Assembly: GCA_017612655.1 (NCBI GenBank)
Contig: JAGAFM010000102.1
Location: 1-20,749, forward strand
Length of the DNA stretch: 20,749 nt
Direction of reading: 5' to 3'
Source of the DNA: Clostridia bacterium
GTDB taxonomy: Bacteria; Bacillota; Clostridia; Oscillospirales; CAG-272
The position numbers and the translations under genes are program-made. The notes under the pieces were generated by a model. The model had not been told where the DNA came from, ran no database searches, and was given only the letters and a program-made list of their open reading frames with translations. This document shows, in pieces, positions 1 to 7,522 of this stretch. Numbering within the stretch: the stretch's first letter is position 1; each line of letters begins with the position of its first letter.

Positions 1-1044
1 AAAACCGTCGAGGTCTGCGACCGCTGCGGCGACCGGCTGGAAACCCTGATCGTCACCCCGATTCTCAAAGCCGGTTACTCCCCGAACTGGAACGCCTCCT
101 GGAACCGCCAGTATGTAAAACTTGAGAACGTCAAGGAAGGACTGCACTACGACGATGTCTACGTTGGGAAGACGGGCCTGGGTTCTGTCTGGCTCTTCCA
201 CGAAGGCGCCCGGGCAGACACGCTCGGGACCAATCTCTACACGGAAGCGCAGCTGAAACTCCTGGCGACGGTCATGCAGCAGCGCTCCGACTGGTGCGCT
301 TCAAACGGAAAAACATTCTATTTCCTGATCACCCCGAACAAGGATTCCGTCTATCCGGAATACCTTCCCTCGGGTACCGCACTGGCTGGGAACCGCCGGA
401 TTGACCAGGTTGTCAATTATCTCCGTTCCAACACAACGGTAAAAGTCATCGACGTCCGGGGCGCTCTCGCTTCTGCAAAAGCGGCAAGGCCAAATGAATC
501 CCTCTACTATCCTCTGGATTCCCACTGGAACGACAACGGCGGCTACGCAGCCTACGAGGCCGTCCTGAACGTAATACGGAAGGATTATCCCAACGCGGTG
601 CTTCACGCCCGGAACGAATACCAGATAGAGATGTACGATTCCTACTTCAAGGACAACGCCTACTATATGGGCCTGTACGACCGTATGAGCACGCAGGGAC
701 CGGTCTTCACGCTGAAATCCGGCATGATCGGGAAATGCATCAGCGCAGAAGGACTGCTCGGCGGACAGTTTGACAATGCCTACAGAGATGGAATGTTCTC
801 AGACGGAACACTGGAAGCGCGGTTCGAGTGCCGTTACGTCAATACGCCGTCCGTCTACGTGATCAACGACTCGTTCTTCATCGCCATGACCCGGTTCTTC
901 CGGGACAGCTTCTCGAAGTTCTCCCGGCACTGGACAAACGAATTCTCCGTCAGCAGCATTCAGAAAGAAAATCCGGACATCGTGATCTACCAGTGCGTGG
1001 AAGGTTCCCTCAACTCCGCGTTCTCTACGGGCGCTCTCAACTGA
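1..1044 (+). CDS. AlgX/AlgJ-like SGNH-fold protein, probable polysaccharide O-acetyltransferase (5' end outside window)
   Basis: The frame is open from base 1, so the gene begins upstream; at least 347 residues are visible. The segment YVGKTGLGSVWLF, then FYFLITPNKDSVYPEYLP, then PLDSHWNDNGG, then VINDSF follows the order of the AlgX/AlgJ (DHHW-type) acetyltransferase domain. That order is a 'WLF' entry strand, a 'PNK..Y' strand, the catalytic Asp-x-His-Trp (codons near 517-528) and a GDSF-like block here reading N-D-S-F (Ser codon 871-873). In this family the Ser-His-Asp triad moves acetyl groups onto exported polysaccharide, usually with an MBOAT partner (AlgI/DltB type). No partner is visible, and one would be expected upstream outside the window. 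The gene converges on the GH16/TSCPD operon and ends at a shared hairpin terminator. The family call is fairly firm; substrate and partner are inferred. The Asn in place of Gly in the Ser motif is a mild departure. Confidence 0.8.
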   Translation, partial: KTVEVCDRCGDRLETLIVTPILKAGYSPNWNASWNRQYVKLENVKEGLHYDDVYVGKTGLGSVWLFHEGARADTLGTNLYTEAQLKLLATVMQQRSDWCASNGKTFYFLITPNKDSVYPEYLPSGTALAGNRRIDQVVNYLRSNTTVKVIDVRGALASAKAARPNESLYYPLDSHWNDNGGYAAYEAVLNVIRKDYPNAVLHARNEYQIEMYDSYFKDNAYYMGLYDRMSTQGPVFTLKSGMIGKCISAEGLLGGQFDNAYRDGMFSDGTLEARFECRYVNTPSVYVINDSFFIAMTRFFRDSFSKFSRHWTNEFSVSSIQKENPDIVIYQCVEGSLNSAFSTGALN

Positions 1045-1091
1045 CCTCCGTTTTCCCGCCCCTTTCCGAACAGCCTTCAAAAATAAATAAC

Positions 1092-1127
1092 TGTCCGGCG
1101 CTTCCCCTTTCCGGGAGACGCCGGACA
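1092..1127. terminator. Bidirectional hairpin terminator between convergent genes
   Basis: A 9-bp perfect stem (1092-1100 with 1119-1127) carries a smaller inner stem (about 1102-1106 with 1113-1117). On the minus strand the hairpin is followed by a T-rich run (complement of 1080-1091), which suits termination of the TSCPD/GH16 operon. On the plus strand it is followed by a weaker 'atgcatttt' tail. It sits between the stops at 1044 (+) and 1153 (-). Confidence 0.75.
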
Positions 1128-1152
1128 ATGCATTTTCGGAACGGGAGACAGG

Positions 1153-1419
1153 TCAGGCTTCTCCCGCGTTCTGTTTGTCATACGCTTCGCGGACTGCTCT
1201 GGCAAGCTGGTCCGCGCAGCTGGTAGGCCGGAAGCCGCAGGTGTTTCCGAGCAGTTTTTCTTCAATGTAGCCTACGGTCTTCCCTTCCAGCAGTTTAGAA
1301 ATGGCCTTCAGATTCCCGTTGCATCCTCCGACAAAGGAGATATTGGTAACCACATCCCCTTCCAGGTGGAAGGAAATGGAACGGGAACAGGTCATGGAAG
1401 TCTGATACGTATAGTCCAT
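1153..1419 (-). CDS. TSCPD domain protein (TIGR03905-like)
   Basis: An 88-residue protein that is essentially one TSCPD domain. It has four cysteines, C11, C33 (in GGCNGN), C61 and C68; the last lies in T-S-C-A-D-Q-L, the variant of the Thr-Ser-Cys-Pro-Asp signature. The same domain forms the C-terminal tail of B12-dependent (class II) ribonucleotide reductases and also occurs as small stand-alone Clostridia proteins of unknown function; the cysteines suggest metal binding. The ATG at 1419 is preceded by GGAGGATATCA, an ideal ribosome binding site. The gene lies 41 nt downstream of the last GH16 gene on the same strand and is probably co-transcribed, although a small hairpin separates them. 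A functional link to the GH16 enzymes is not evident. Confidence 0.85.
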   Translation of the reverse strand: MDYTYQTSMTCSRSISFHLEGDVVTNISFVGGCNGNLKAISKLLEGKTVGYIEEKLLGNTCGFRPTSCADQLARAVREAYDKQNAGEA

Positions 1420-1439
1420 TGATATCCTCCATATCGTTG

Positions 1440-1459
1440 CCGGCAGATTTCACTGCCGG
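1440..1459. other. Small inverted repeat between GH16 gene 1 and the TSCPD gene
   Basis: A 7-bp perfect stem (CCGGCAG/CTGCCGG) with a 6-nt loop lies immediately after the GH16 stop codon and before the TSCPD ribosome binding site. No T tract follows in the minus direction, so it is at best an attenuator or mRNA-stability hairpin rather than a full terminator. Confidence 0.45.
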
Positions 1460-1460
1460 T

Positions 1461-2846
1461 TTATTTCTGCCAAATCTTCAGATAGTCGACCACCATTTCT
1501 CTGGTTTCGGAAAGATCCAGAGGAACGGTGGATCCGGGAACCAGTTCCAGAACGACTTGCTCTTCCACCGCAGATGTCCCGGCTTTATGGTCGGTGCACT
1601 GAACCAGGATGCCGTCCAGATAGATCCGGTAATATGTTTCGTCCCAAAGGAGTGCGTAGGTATGGAACTCCTCATCGTAGGCATTCCCAAGTCCCGTTAC
1701 GACATTGACCTCGCCGCCGACTTCTCCCGCACCTTCTCCCCAGGCGCAGTGAATGCAGCTGGTAAAATGATCCGTCCCGAAATTCTCCATGATATCTATT
1801 TCAGCGCCGCCCGGTCCGATCCCGCCCTGAGAGGTTTCTGCGTTGTAGGGACCGGGGCCCTGAATCCAAAAGGCAGACCACATGTCCTTGTTTCGCCCCA
1901 GGCAGGTGCTGCACCGGATTCTCGCCTCGAAATACCCCCGGCAGTACCATTGAGTCAGGGCAATCTGACCGGCGTACCAGCCTTCTCCGTATTCGCCGTC
2001 CCGGTAATCCCCCCGAATGGTGAGAAAACCGTCAGCCAGAGTGACCGAAGAGGCCGCGTTGAAGCCCCCGCCCTCCTGGCCCAGTCCGCGGTGACGCCAT
2101 ACATTCAGATCCAGTTCGTCGGCCTCGAAATTATCCTCGAATACGAGGGAATACCCTTGGGACTCAAGTGACGCGCCGTCCATTAGTTTCAGTTCCCGGT
2201 AGCATTCCGGAACGGCACATCCGGCGCTGGGCTGACCGCTTTTGACGGGAACGCCGAAAAACTCTTCGAGGAACAGTTCCCAGAGATAGGGGAAGACCGC
2301 TACGGCGGGAGAGCAGAAATAGACCGTTCCGTCCGCTGTGACTCCGTAATAGGTCTTGGACAGATCCGGTTCCGGAATCCCGTCCCGAACGAATCCGGTA
2401 CCGAAGAGGATCTCGTGCTCGTACCTCTTTTCGGTGAACATTTTCTCGTTACGGGCCACTTTGATTTCCAGTTCCGAACCGATTGCAGACGCCGTGGTTT
2501 CGGCCAGTCTGTTTTTGTACGTAATGTGATTCATAAAGGAATTATCCTGCGTTTGCGGGAAATACAGGACCTGCGTATACTCCGAGAGGGGCACCCCGCA
2601 GATCGTAAACGACCCATCTTCCGGGGGAACATACTCATATTCGTATTTCGAGATGACCGGTTCCTCCGTGGCATGCGTCTCGGTTTCGGACTCAGGCAGG
2701 GATTCCGATTCGGTTTCAGCGGGTTCGGAGGATACCGAAGCCGGAGAGGAGGAGTCCTCCCCTTCTCTGGGCGTCTGTTCCGCGCAGGAGACGAATGAAA
2801 ACGAAAGGAGGAGAAGCGAAAGAGTCAGGCAAATCAACTTTTTCAT
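1461..2846 (-). CDS. GH16-family glycoside hydrolase lipoprotein, paralog 1 (operon-distal)
   Basis: 461 residues. A lipoprotein signal peptide ends at about FVSC (Cys21), followed by a Ser/Glu/Thr/Pro-rich linker to about residue 65. A conserved N-terminal module (about 73-222) begins PEDGSFTICGVPLSEY and contains HEILFG and YYGVTADGTVYF. The GH16 domain runs from about 232 to the end. The GH16 catalytic signature E-I-D-I-M-E is present (E349 nucleophile, D351, E354 acid/base), as are the family blocks SAFWIQGP and EFHTYALLWDETYYRIYLDG. GH16 enzymes cut beta-1,3 or beta-1,4 glucans and galactans with retention; the exact substrate cannot be read. I chose ATG 2846 over the adjacent GTG at 2849 because it is 8 nt from AAGGAG. 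It is the most diverged copy around its active site (ENFGTDHF). It is probably surface-anchored and part of the four-gene GH16 operon. Confidence 0.88.
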   Translation of the reverse strand: MKKLICLTLSLLLLSFSFVSCAEQTPREGEDSSSPASVSSEPAETESESLPESETETHATEEPVISKYEYEYVPPEDGSFTICGVPLSEYTQVLYFPQTQDNSFMNHITYKNRLAETTASAIGSELEIKVARNEKMFTEKRYEHEILFGTGFVRDGIPEPDLSKTYYGVTADGTVYFCSPAVAVFPYLWELFLEEFFGVPVKSGQPSAGCAVPECYRELKLMDGASLESQGYSLVFEDNFEADELDLNVWRHRGLGQEGGGFNAASSVTLADGFLTIRGDYRDGEYGEGWYAGQIALTQWYCRGYFEARIRCSTCLGRNKDMWSAFWIQGPGPYNAETSQGGIGPGGAEIDIMENFGTDHFTSCIHCAWGEGAGEVGGEVNVVTGLGNAYDEEFHTYALLWDETYYRIYLDGILVQCTDHKAGTSAVEEQVVLELVPGSTVPLDLSETREMVVDYLKIWQK

Positions 2847-2895
2847 CACAAGATCTCCTTTTCGAAGAGAAAGAGTCAGACAATGGAAGAAAGGG

Positions 2896-4314
2896 TTATC
2901 TCTGCCAGATTCTCAGATATTCCACCTGCATCTCGCGAACCGTGTCCGTGGGGATCACATAGCCGTTGGCGGTTTCCATGGTAATCAGCACCTGTTCTTC
3001 CACACGGGATGTCCCGTACGCATGGTTCGTGCAGGTAATCAGCATTCCGTCCAAATAGATCCTGTAGTAGTTTTCGTCCCAAAGCATCGCGTAAGTATGG
3101 AATTCCTCGGAATAGTTGTCTCCGATCTTATGAATTTCGCATACCTCTGCAGAAAGGCCTTCGACTCCTTCCACTCCGCTGACCCAGATGCAGTTCGTCA
3201 CGCCGTCGCCGAACAGTTCGAGAATGTCCAGTTCCGCACCGCCCGGGCCGATTCCGCCCTGGGAATCTTCCCCGACATAAGGGCTCGGACCTTCGATCCA
3301 GAAGGCAGACCAAAAATCTCCGTATCCGCGCCCCATGTTTTCGGAACATTTGATGCTGGCCTCGAAATACCCTCTGCAGTACCGCTGCTTCAGGCCCAGC
3401 ATCACGCCGTACCAGCCCTCTCCGAATTCGCCTTCCGTCAGGTACTGACCGCGGAGAATCAGTTTTCCGTCTTCCACGGAAACCTGAGACGGGGCGTTAT
3501 ATCCCTCTCTGCGGGGACCGTTTGAAACCGTTTCCCAGACGTCCAGATTCAGTTCTTCGCCATCGAACTCGTCATCAAACACTTTCGAGTAGCCCTGCGC
3601 TTCAAGAACAGCGGTATCCAGAGTCTGCAGTTCCCGGTAGCAGGGGCCGATTTCGCACCCCCCACTGCGTTCTCCGCTCCCGACGGGAACCCCGCAGAAT
3701 TCCTCCAGGAACAGCTGCCAGAGATAGGGATACAGCATGTAGGACGGTGAGCTGAAATAGACGGTTCCGTCTTCCGTCACGCCGTAGTAATTCTTTTTCA
3801 GATTCGTTTCCGGGATTCCGTCACGGACGAATCCCGTCCCGAAGAGAATCTCGTGCTCATATTCCTTCTTTTCAAACATCCGCTCGTTCCGGACAACCTT
3901 TAGCGTCAGCTCCAGTCCGGTCGCAGATGTCGTTAGATCGGTCAGTCCGTCGCGGACTTTCCGGAAGTCGAGTTTGGCGTAATCCGAGTTTCCGTTCCAG
4001 TAAAGAACCTGCGTGTACTCGGAAAGCGGGACTCCGCAGATCGTAAAGGAGCCGTCCTCCGGAGCAGCATATTCCTTCTCGTACGCTGGCTTTTCGGGAG
4101 GAATCAGTTCACCCGGTTCCGCAGCCGGTTCGGTTGCAGGCTCGGTCGCGGGAGCGGGATCGGTCGATCCCTCCGGTTCGGACTGCCCGGATTCCTGAGA
4201 AGAAGCGGGAGACTGCGATCCGTCCTCCGGGTTCGGATCGACGGAGCCGCAGGCAGCAAGAGCCAGTGACAGAAGCAGGAAAGAGAGAAGAAGACAGAAG
4301 AGACGTTTCAGCAT
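2896..4314 (-). CDS. GH16-family glycoside hydrolase lipoprotein, paralog 2
   Basis: 472 residues from ATG 4314, which sits 9 nt after AGGAGG; a longer reading from a TTG at 4347 lacks such a site and would bury the signal peptide. The signal peptide MLKRLFCLLLSFLLLS ends in a good lipobox LAAC (Cys22). A low-complexity linker rich in Ser, Pro and Glu with 'ATEPATEPAAEP' repeats follows to about residue 75. Next come the shared N-terminal module (about 84-232) and the GH16 domain from about 240. The catalytic signature is E-L-D-I-L-E (E361, D363, E366), followed by the block SAFWIEGPSP. All three acidic residues are intact, so the enzyme should be active on a beta-glucan or galactan type polymer. 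It lies 65 nt after paralog 3 and 49 nt before paralog 1 without a convincing terminator, consistent with one transcript. Confidence 0.88.
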   Translation of the reverse strand: MLKRLFCLLLSFLLLSLALAACGSVDPNPEDGSQSPASSQESGQSEPEGSTDPAPATEPATEPAAEPGELIPPEKPAYEKEYAAPEDGSFTICGVPLSEYTQVLYWNGNSDYAKLDFRKVRDGLTDLTTSATGLELTLKVVRNERMFEKKEYEHEILFGTGFVRDGIPETNLKKNYYGVTEDGTVYFSSPSYMLYPYLWQLFLEEFCGVPVGSGERSGGCEIGPCYRELQTLDTAVLEAQGYSKVFDDEFDGEELNLDVWETVSNGPRREGYNAPSQVSVEDGKLILRGQYLTEGEFGEGWYGVMLGLKQRYCRGYFEASIKCSENMGRGYGDFWSAFWIEGPSPYVGEDSQGGIGPGGAELDILELFGDGVTNCIWVSGVEGVEGLSAEVCEIHKIGDNYSEEFHTYAMLWDENYYRIYLDGMLITCTNHAYGTSRVEEQVLITMETANGYVIPTDTVREMQVEYLRIWQR

Positions 4315-4379
4315 GGAACAGATCCTCCTTTTCAGACACAATACCAAGAATAATCAGGTTCTTGCGGGGAAAACAGCAA

Positions 4380-5822
4380 TCAGGGCTGTTTTTGCCAAAT
4401 GCGGATCCAGTCGGTGACCATCTCCGCCTTGTAATCACGCGGAACGTAGTCAGGGAAAGCGCCTTGAGGCAGGCAAAGGGTCAGGAGCACCTCCTCATTG
4501 ACATTGGAAGTCCCGTAGGCGTGAGCGTTTCTCGCCACGAGCTGGCCGTCCAGAAACGCCCAGTAGTAATCCTCCTCCCAAAGCAGGGCGAAGGTGTGGA
4601 ACTCCTCGAAATAGTTATTGCCGAGGTTGGGAACGTCGGTCCGTTCGCAGCTGAGTCCGCTGACTCCTTCCACTCCCGACACCCAGAAGTCGACGGAATA
4701 ACGGTCGGCAGTCCAGCACTCCATGATATCGATTTCGCATCCCCCAGGTCCGATTCCGCCCTGAGACTGTTCCGGGCTGTAGGGGCTGGGACCCTGAATC
4801 CAAAAGGCAGACCAAAAATCGTTCGAACCGTATTTCATCTCACTGCAGCGGATGGAGGCCTCGAAATACCCTCTGCAGTAGAACTGTTTCGGGCGGACGA
4901 ACGCCGAATACAGACCCGCGCCGTATTCCCCATCCTCCCGATACTCTCCCGTAATCGTAAAGAGACCGTCCGAAACAGAGACCTGCGAACCGCAGACGTA
5001 TGCGCCGTAATCGTACCTGGGGCCGGGACCGCGAACCTCCCATACATCCCAGTCAAGATCGTCGCCGTCGAAGTCGTCCTCAAAGACGACGGAATATCCC
5101 ATTGCGGTCAGCCGCTCGGCATCCATCTGCGGAAGTTCCCGGTAGAACGGGGAAACAGCGCATCCGCCGCTGGGTTCTTCGGATCCGTACGGTACCCCGA
5201 AGAACTCTTCCAGAAACATGCCGAAGAGATCTTCGTACAGCAGAGGACCCGCCGCGCAGAAATAGACCGTTCCGTCTTCCGTCACGCCGTAGTAGTTTTT
5301 CTTGAGGTCCGGCTCCGGAATGCCTTCCCGCCGGAAGTTGTAGCCGAAGAGGATTTCGTGCTCGCTTTTCCGTTCCGTGTCGTACCGATCGTTTTTCGCT
5401 GTGGAAAGATCCAGTTCAAAACCGGCCGTCTCCGCCATCCGTTTCAGCGCCTTTTTCATTCTGGTACCCTCGTCGACCATCAGGGAGTAATCCGCGTCAG
5501 TCGGGAAATACAGGACAGCCTTATATTCGGACAGCGGAATCCCGCAGACGGTAAAAGAGCCGTCTTCTGGCGCCGCGTATTCGTACTCGTACACCGGAAC
5601 AGGCGGTCCCATGAGCTCAACCGGTTCAGAAGCGGGCTCTGCGGTTGATTCGGTCTCGGGATCGGACACCGAGGCGCCGTCCGTCCCGGATTTGTCGGAA
5701 GCCGAGCCGGATTCCGCCGTCCGGGATTCGTCCCCGTGCCGGGGCTCACCGGATGCGCAGGAGAGCAGAGCGGCAGAAAGAATCATCAGAGAAAGGAAAA
5801 GACAGGTCAGACGTTTCAGCAT
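4380..5822 (-). CDS. GH16-family glycoside hydrolase lipoprotein, paralog 3
   Basis: 480 residues; ATG at 5822 lies 10 nt after AGGAGG. Signal peptide with lipobox LLSC (Cys22); acidic Ser/Glu/Thr/Pro linker to about residue 70; N-terminal module about 80-230; GH16 domain from about 245. Catalytic signature E-I-D-I-M-E (E363, D365, E368) followed by CWTADR, and the typical EFHTFALLWEEDYYWAFLDG segment. The N-terminal module is almost identical to that of paralog 4: I count three differences between residues 117 and 262. The catalytic half differs more, which points to recent duplication or gene conversion. Tryptophan and tyrosine replace the usual residues next to the active site compared with paralogs 1 and 2, so paralogs 3 and 4 may share a substrate distinct from theirs. 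The gene lies 106 nt after paralog 4. Confidence 0.88.
   Translation of the reverse strand: MLKRLTCLFLSLMILSAALLSCASGEPRHGDESRTAESGSASDKSGTDGASVSDPETESTAEPASEPVELMGPPVPVYEYEYAAPEDGSFTVCGIPLSEYKAVLYFPTDADYSLMVDEGTRMKKALKRMAETAGFELDLSTAKNDRYDTERKSEHEILFGYNFRREGIPEPDLKKNYYGVTEDGTVYFCAAGPLLYEDLFGMFLEEFFGVPYGSEEPSGGCAVSPFYRELPQMDAERLTAMGYSVVFEDDFDGDDLDWDVWEVRGPGPRYDYGAYVCGSQVSVSDGLFTITGEYREDGEYGAGLYSAFVRPKQFYCRGYFEASIRCSEMKYGSNDFWSAFWIQGPSPYSPEQSQGGIGPGGCEIDIMECWTADRYSVDFWVSGVEGVSGLSCERTDVPNLGNNYFEEFHTFALLWEEDYYWAFLDGQLVARNAHAYGTSNVNEEVLLTLCLPQGAFPDYVPRDYKAEMVTDWIRIWQKQP
5051..5627. repeat. Near-identical duplicated segment, copy A (within GH16 paralog 3)
   Basis: This segment aligns without gaps, at a constant offset of 1534 bases, to 6585-7161 in paralog 4. 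Long stretches, for example around 5200-5480, are the same at almost every base including third codon positions, whereas the flanking catalytic halves differ more and contain an indel. Identity was judged by eye, not computed. Confidence 0.8.
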
Positions 5823-5928
5823 GCTTTCAAATCCTCCTTTAACGAAACGACAGCCTCAGGGGGGAGGCTTCTCACCAGACCGGCAGTATTCTGAAAGGCA
5901 AGTCCCTCAAAGGAATGCCGGAATTTCC

Positions 5929-7335
5929 TTACTTCTGCCAGATCCGGAACCAGTCGGTAACCATTTCCGCACTGTAGTCCGGAGAAATCCAATCATTGAA
6001 ATCGGACGGAAGGCAGAGACTCAGGATCACTTCTTCCTCGACGTTGGAAGTCCCGTAGGCATGAGCGTTTCTCGCCACGAGCTGACCGTCCAGAAACGCC
6101 CAGTAGTAGTCCTCGTCCCAAAGCATGGAGAAGGTGTGGAATTCCTCGAAATAGTTATTGCCAAGGTTGGAAACATCGGTGCGTTCGCAGCTCAGGCCGC
6201 TCTGGCCTTCCACTCCCGAAACCCAGAAATCAACGGAATAGCGGTCGACGCTCCAGCACTCCATGATGTCGATTTCGCATCCGCCTGGTCCGATTCCGCC
6301 CTGAGACTGTTCCGGATTGTAGGGACTGGGGCCTTGAATCCAGAACGCAGACCAAAAATCGTTTGCTCCGAAATTCATTTCGCTGCACCTGATCGATGCC
6401 TCGAAATAGCCTCTGCAGTAGAACTGCTTCGGGCGAACGGATGCCGAATACCAGCTCTCTCCGTACTCACCGTCTTCCCGATGTTCTCCCCTGATTGTGA
6501 GGAGACCGTCCGAAACAGAGACCTGCGAACCGCAGTTGTATCCGCAGTTATCCTTTCCGGGATGCCGGATCTCCCAGACGTCCCAGTCAAGGTCGTCGCC
6601 GTTGAAGTCGTCCTCGAAGACGACGGAATAGCCCATTGCGGTCAGACGCTCGGCATCCATCTGCGGCAGTTCCCGGTAGAACGGGGAAACGGCGCATCCG
6701 CCGCTCGGTTCTTCGGATCCGTACGGTACCCCGAAGAACTCTTCCAGAAACATGCCGAAGAGATCTTCGTACAGCAGAGGACCCGCCGCGCAGAAATAGA
6801 CCGTTCCGTCCTCCGTTACGCCATAGTAGTTTTTCTTGAAGTCCGGCTCCGGAATGCCTTCCCGCCGGAAGTTGTAGCCGAAGAGGATTTCGTGCTCGCT
6901 TTTCCGTTCCGTGTCGTACCGCTCGTTTTTCGCTGTGGAAAGATCCAGTTCAAAGCCTGCCGTCTCCGCCATCCGTTTCAGCGCCTTTTTCATTCTGGTA
7001 CCCTCGTCGACCATGATGGAGTATTCCTCATTGGTCGGGAAATACAGGACAGCCTTATATTCGGACAGCGGAATTCCGCAGATGGTAAAAGAGCCGTCTT
7101 CCGGCGCTTCGTATTTGTATTCATACACAGGGACCGGTGGTCCGATCGGCTCAACCGGTTCCGTCTGGTCTTGCGTCTCCGGTTCGGATTCGGATTCCGA
7201 TGAAAGCCCGGAATTTTCAGGAGAAGATGCCCCAGGCAAGGTTTCCGTTCCGGGATCCGTTCCTCCGGAAGCGCAGGAGATCAGCGCGAAAATGAGAAAC
7301 AGTACTGAAAGAAACAAAGCAAAAAGACGTTTCAA
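5929..7335 (-). CDS. GH16-family glycoside hydrolase lipoprotein, paralog 4 (operon-proximal)
   Basis: 468 residues. The start is a TTG at 7335, 7 nt after AGGGGAG; no in-frame ATG lies upstream, and the signal peptide MKRLFALFLSVLFLIFA begins right there, ending at lipobox LISC (Cys21). A Ser/Glu-rich linker (with ESESEPE) runs to about residue 62, then the shared N-terminal module (about 70-222) and the GH16 domain from about 235. Catalytic signature E-I-D-I-M-E (E354, D356, E359) followed by CWSVDR; SAFWIQGPSP and EFHTFSMLWDEDYY are also present. As first gene of the operon it is served by a good sigma-A promoter 63 nt upstream. A start other than ATG may lower its translation relative to the three downstream copies. 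It is predicted to be surface-anchored and to cut beta-linked polysaccharide; the substrate is unknown. Confidence 0.87.
   Translation of the reverse strand: MKRLFALFLSVLFLIFALISCASGGTDPGTETLPGASSPENSGLSSESESEPETQDQTEPVEPIGPPVPVYEYKYEAPEDGSFTICGIPLSEYKAVLYFPTNEEYSIMVDEGTRMKKALKRMAETAGFELDLSTAKNERYDTERKSEHEILFGYNFRREGIPEPDFKKNYYGVTEDGTVYFCAAGPLLYEDLFGMFLEEFFGVPYGSEEPSGGCAVSPFYRELPQMDAERLTAMGYSVVFEDDFNGDDLDWDVWEIRHPGKDNCGYNCGSQVSVSDGLLTIRGEHREDGEYGESWYSASVRPKQFYCRGYFEASIRCSEMNFGANDFWSAFWIQGPSPYNPEQSQGGIGPGGCEIDIMECWSVDRYSVDFWVSGVEGQSGLSCERTDVSNLGNNYFEEFHTFSMLWDEDYYWAFLDGQLVARNAHAYGTSNVEEEVILSLCLPSDFNDWISPDYSAEMVTDWFRIWQK
6585..7161. repeat. Near-identical duplicated segment, copy B (within GH16 paralog 4)
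   Basis: Partner of the segment at 5051-5627 with a constant offset of 1534. It covers the linker end, the whole N-terminal module and the first strands of the GH16 domain. The boundary with the more divergent catalytic half lies near 6585. Confidence 0.8.
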
Positions 7336-7397
7336 CGAACAACTCCCCTTCCCGTATCCTGCAGGGCGTTTTCAGGCGGACGAATGCCCCCGCAGCA

Positions 7398-7426
7398 ATT
7401 CTATCATACCGCTTTTCGAAAGTCAA
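7398..7426 (-). promoter_or_regulatory. Sigma-A promoter of the GH16 operon
   Basis: Read on the minus strand: TTGACT (7426-7421), a 17-bp spacer, then TAGAAT (7403-7398). The TTG start of GH16 paralog 4 is 63 nt downstream of the -10 box. The spacer contains the palindromic core TTTCGAAA, which also occurs beside the -10 box of the neighbouring Gfo/Idh/MocA promoter. Confidence 0.75.
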
Positions 7427-7475
7427 GGAAAACCGGCGGGGACCCTAAAGCAAAGTGCGTGAGTCCTGACAGAAA

Positions 7476-7508
7476 CCGCCCGAATCCACGATACCGGGAT
7501 TCGGGCGG
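7476..7508 (-). terminator. Rho-independent terminator of the minus-strand Gfo/Idh/MocA gene
   Basis: A perfect 12-bp GC-rich stem (7476-7487 with 7497-7508) with a 9-nt loop begins 14 nt after the stop codon at 7523. On the minus strand it is followed by TTTCTGT. It separates this gene from the GH16 promoter downstream. Confidence 0.8.
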
Positions 7509-7522
7509 CAGCAGATCGGTTA

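Noticed and set aside
5852..5921. Inverted repeats between GH16 paralogs 4 and 3 (GCCTC/GAGGC; CCGGCA/TGCCGG)
   Set aside because: The stems are 5-6 bp, one has a loop of about 30 nt, and no T tract follows in the direction of transcription, so they are not convincing terminators.
4134..7203. Two very long plus-strand ORFs (about 504 and 530 codons) opposite the GH16 genes, similar to each other
   Set aside because: They are antisense shadows. They resemble each other only because the underlying GH16 paralogs are duplicated, they are Arg/Pro-rich with no recognisable domain, and they lack ribosome binding sites. The minus strand carries complete GH16 proteins with catalytic motifs.
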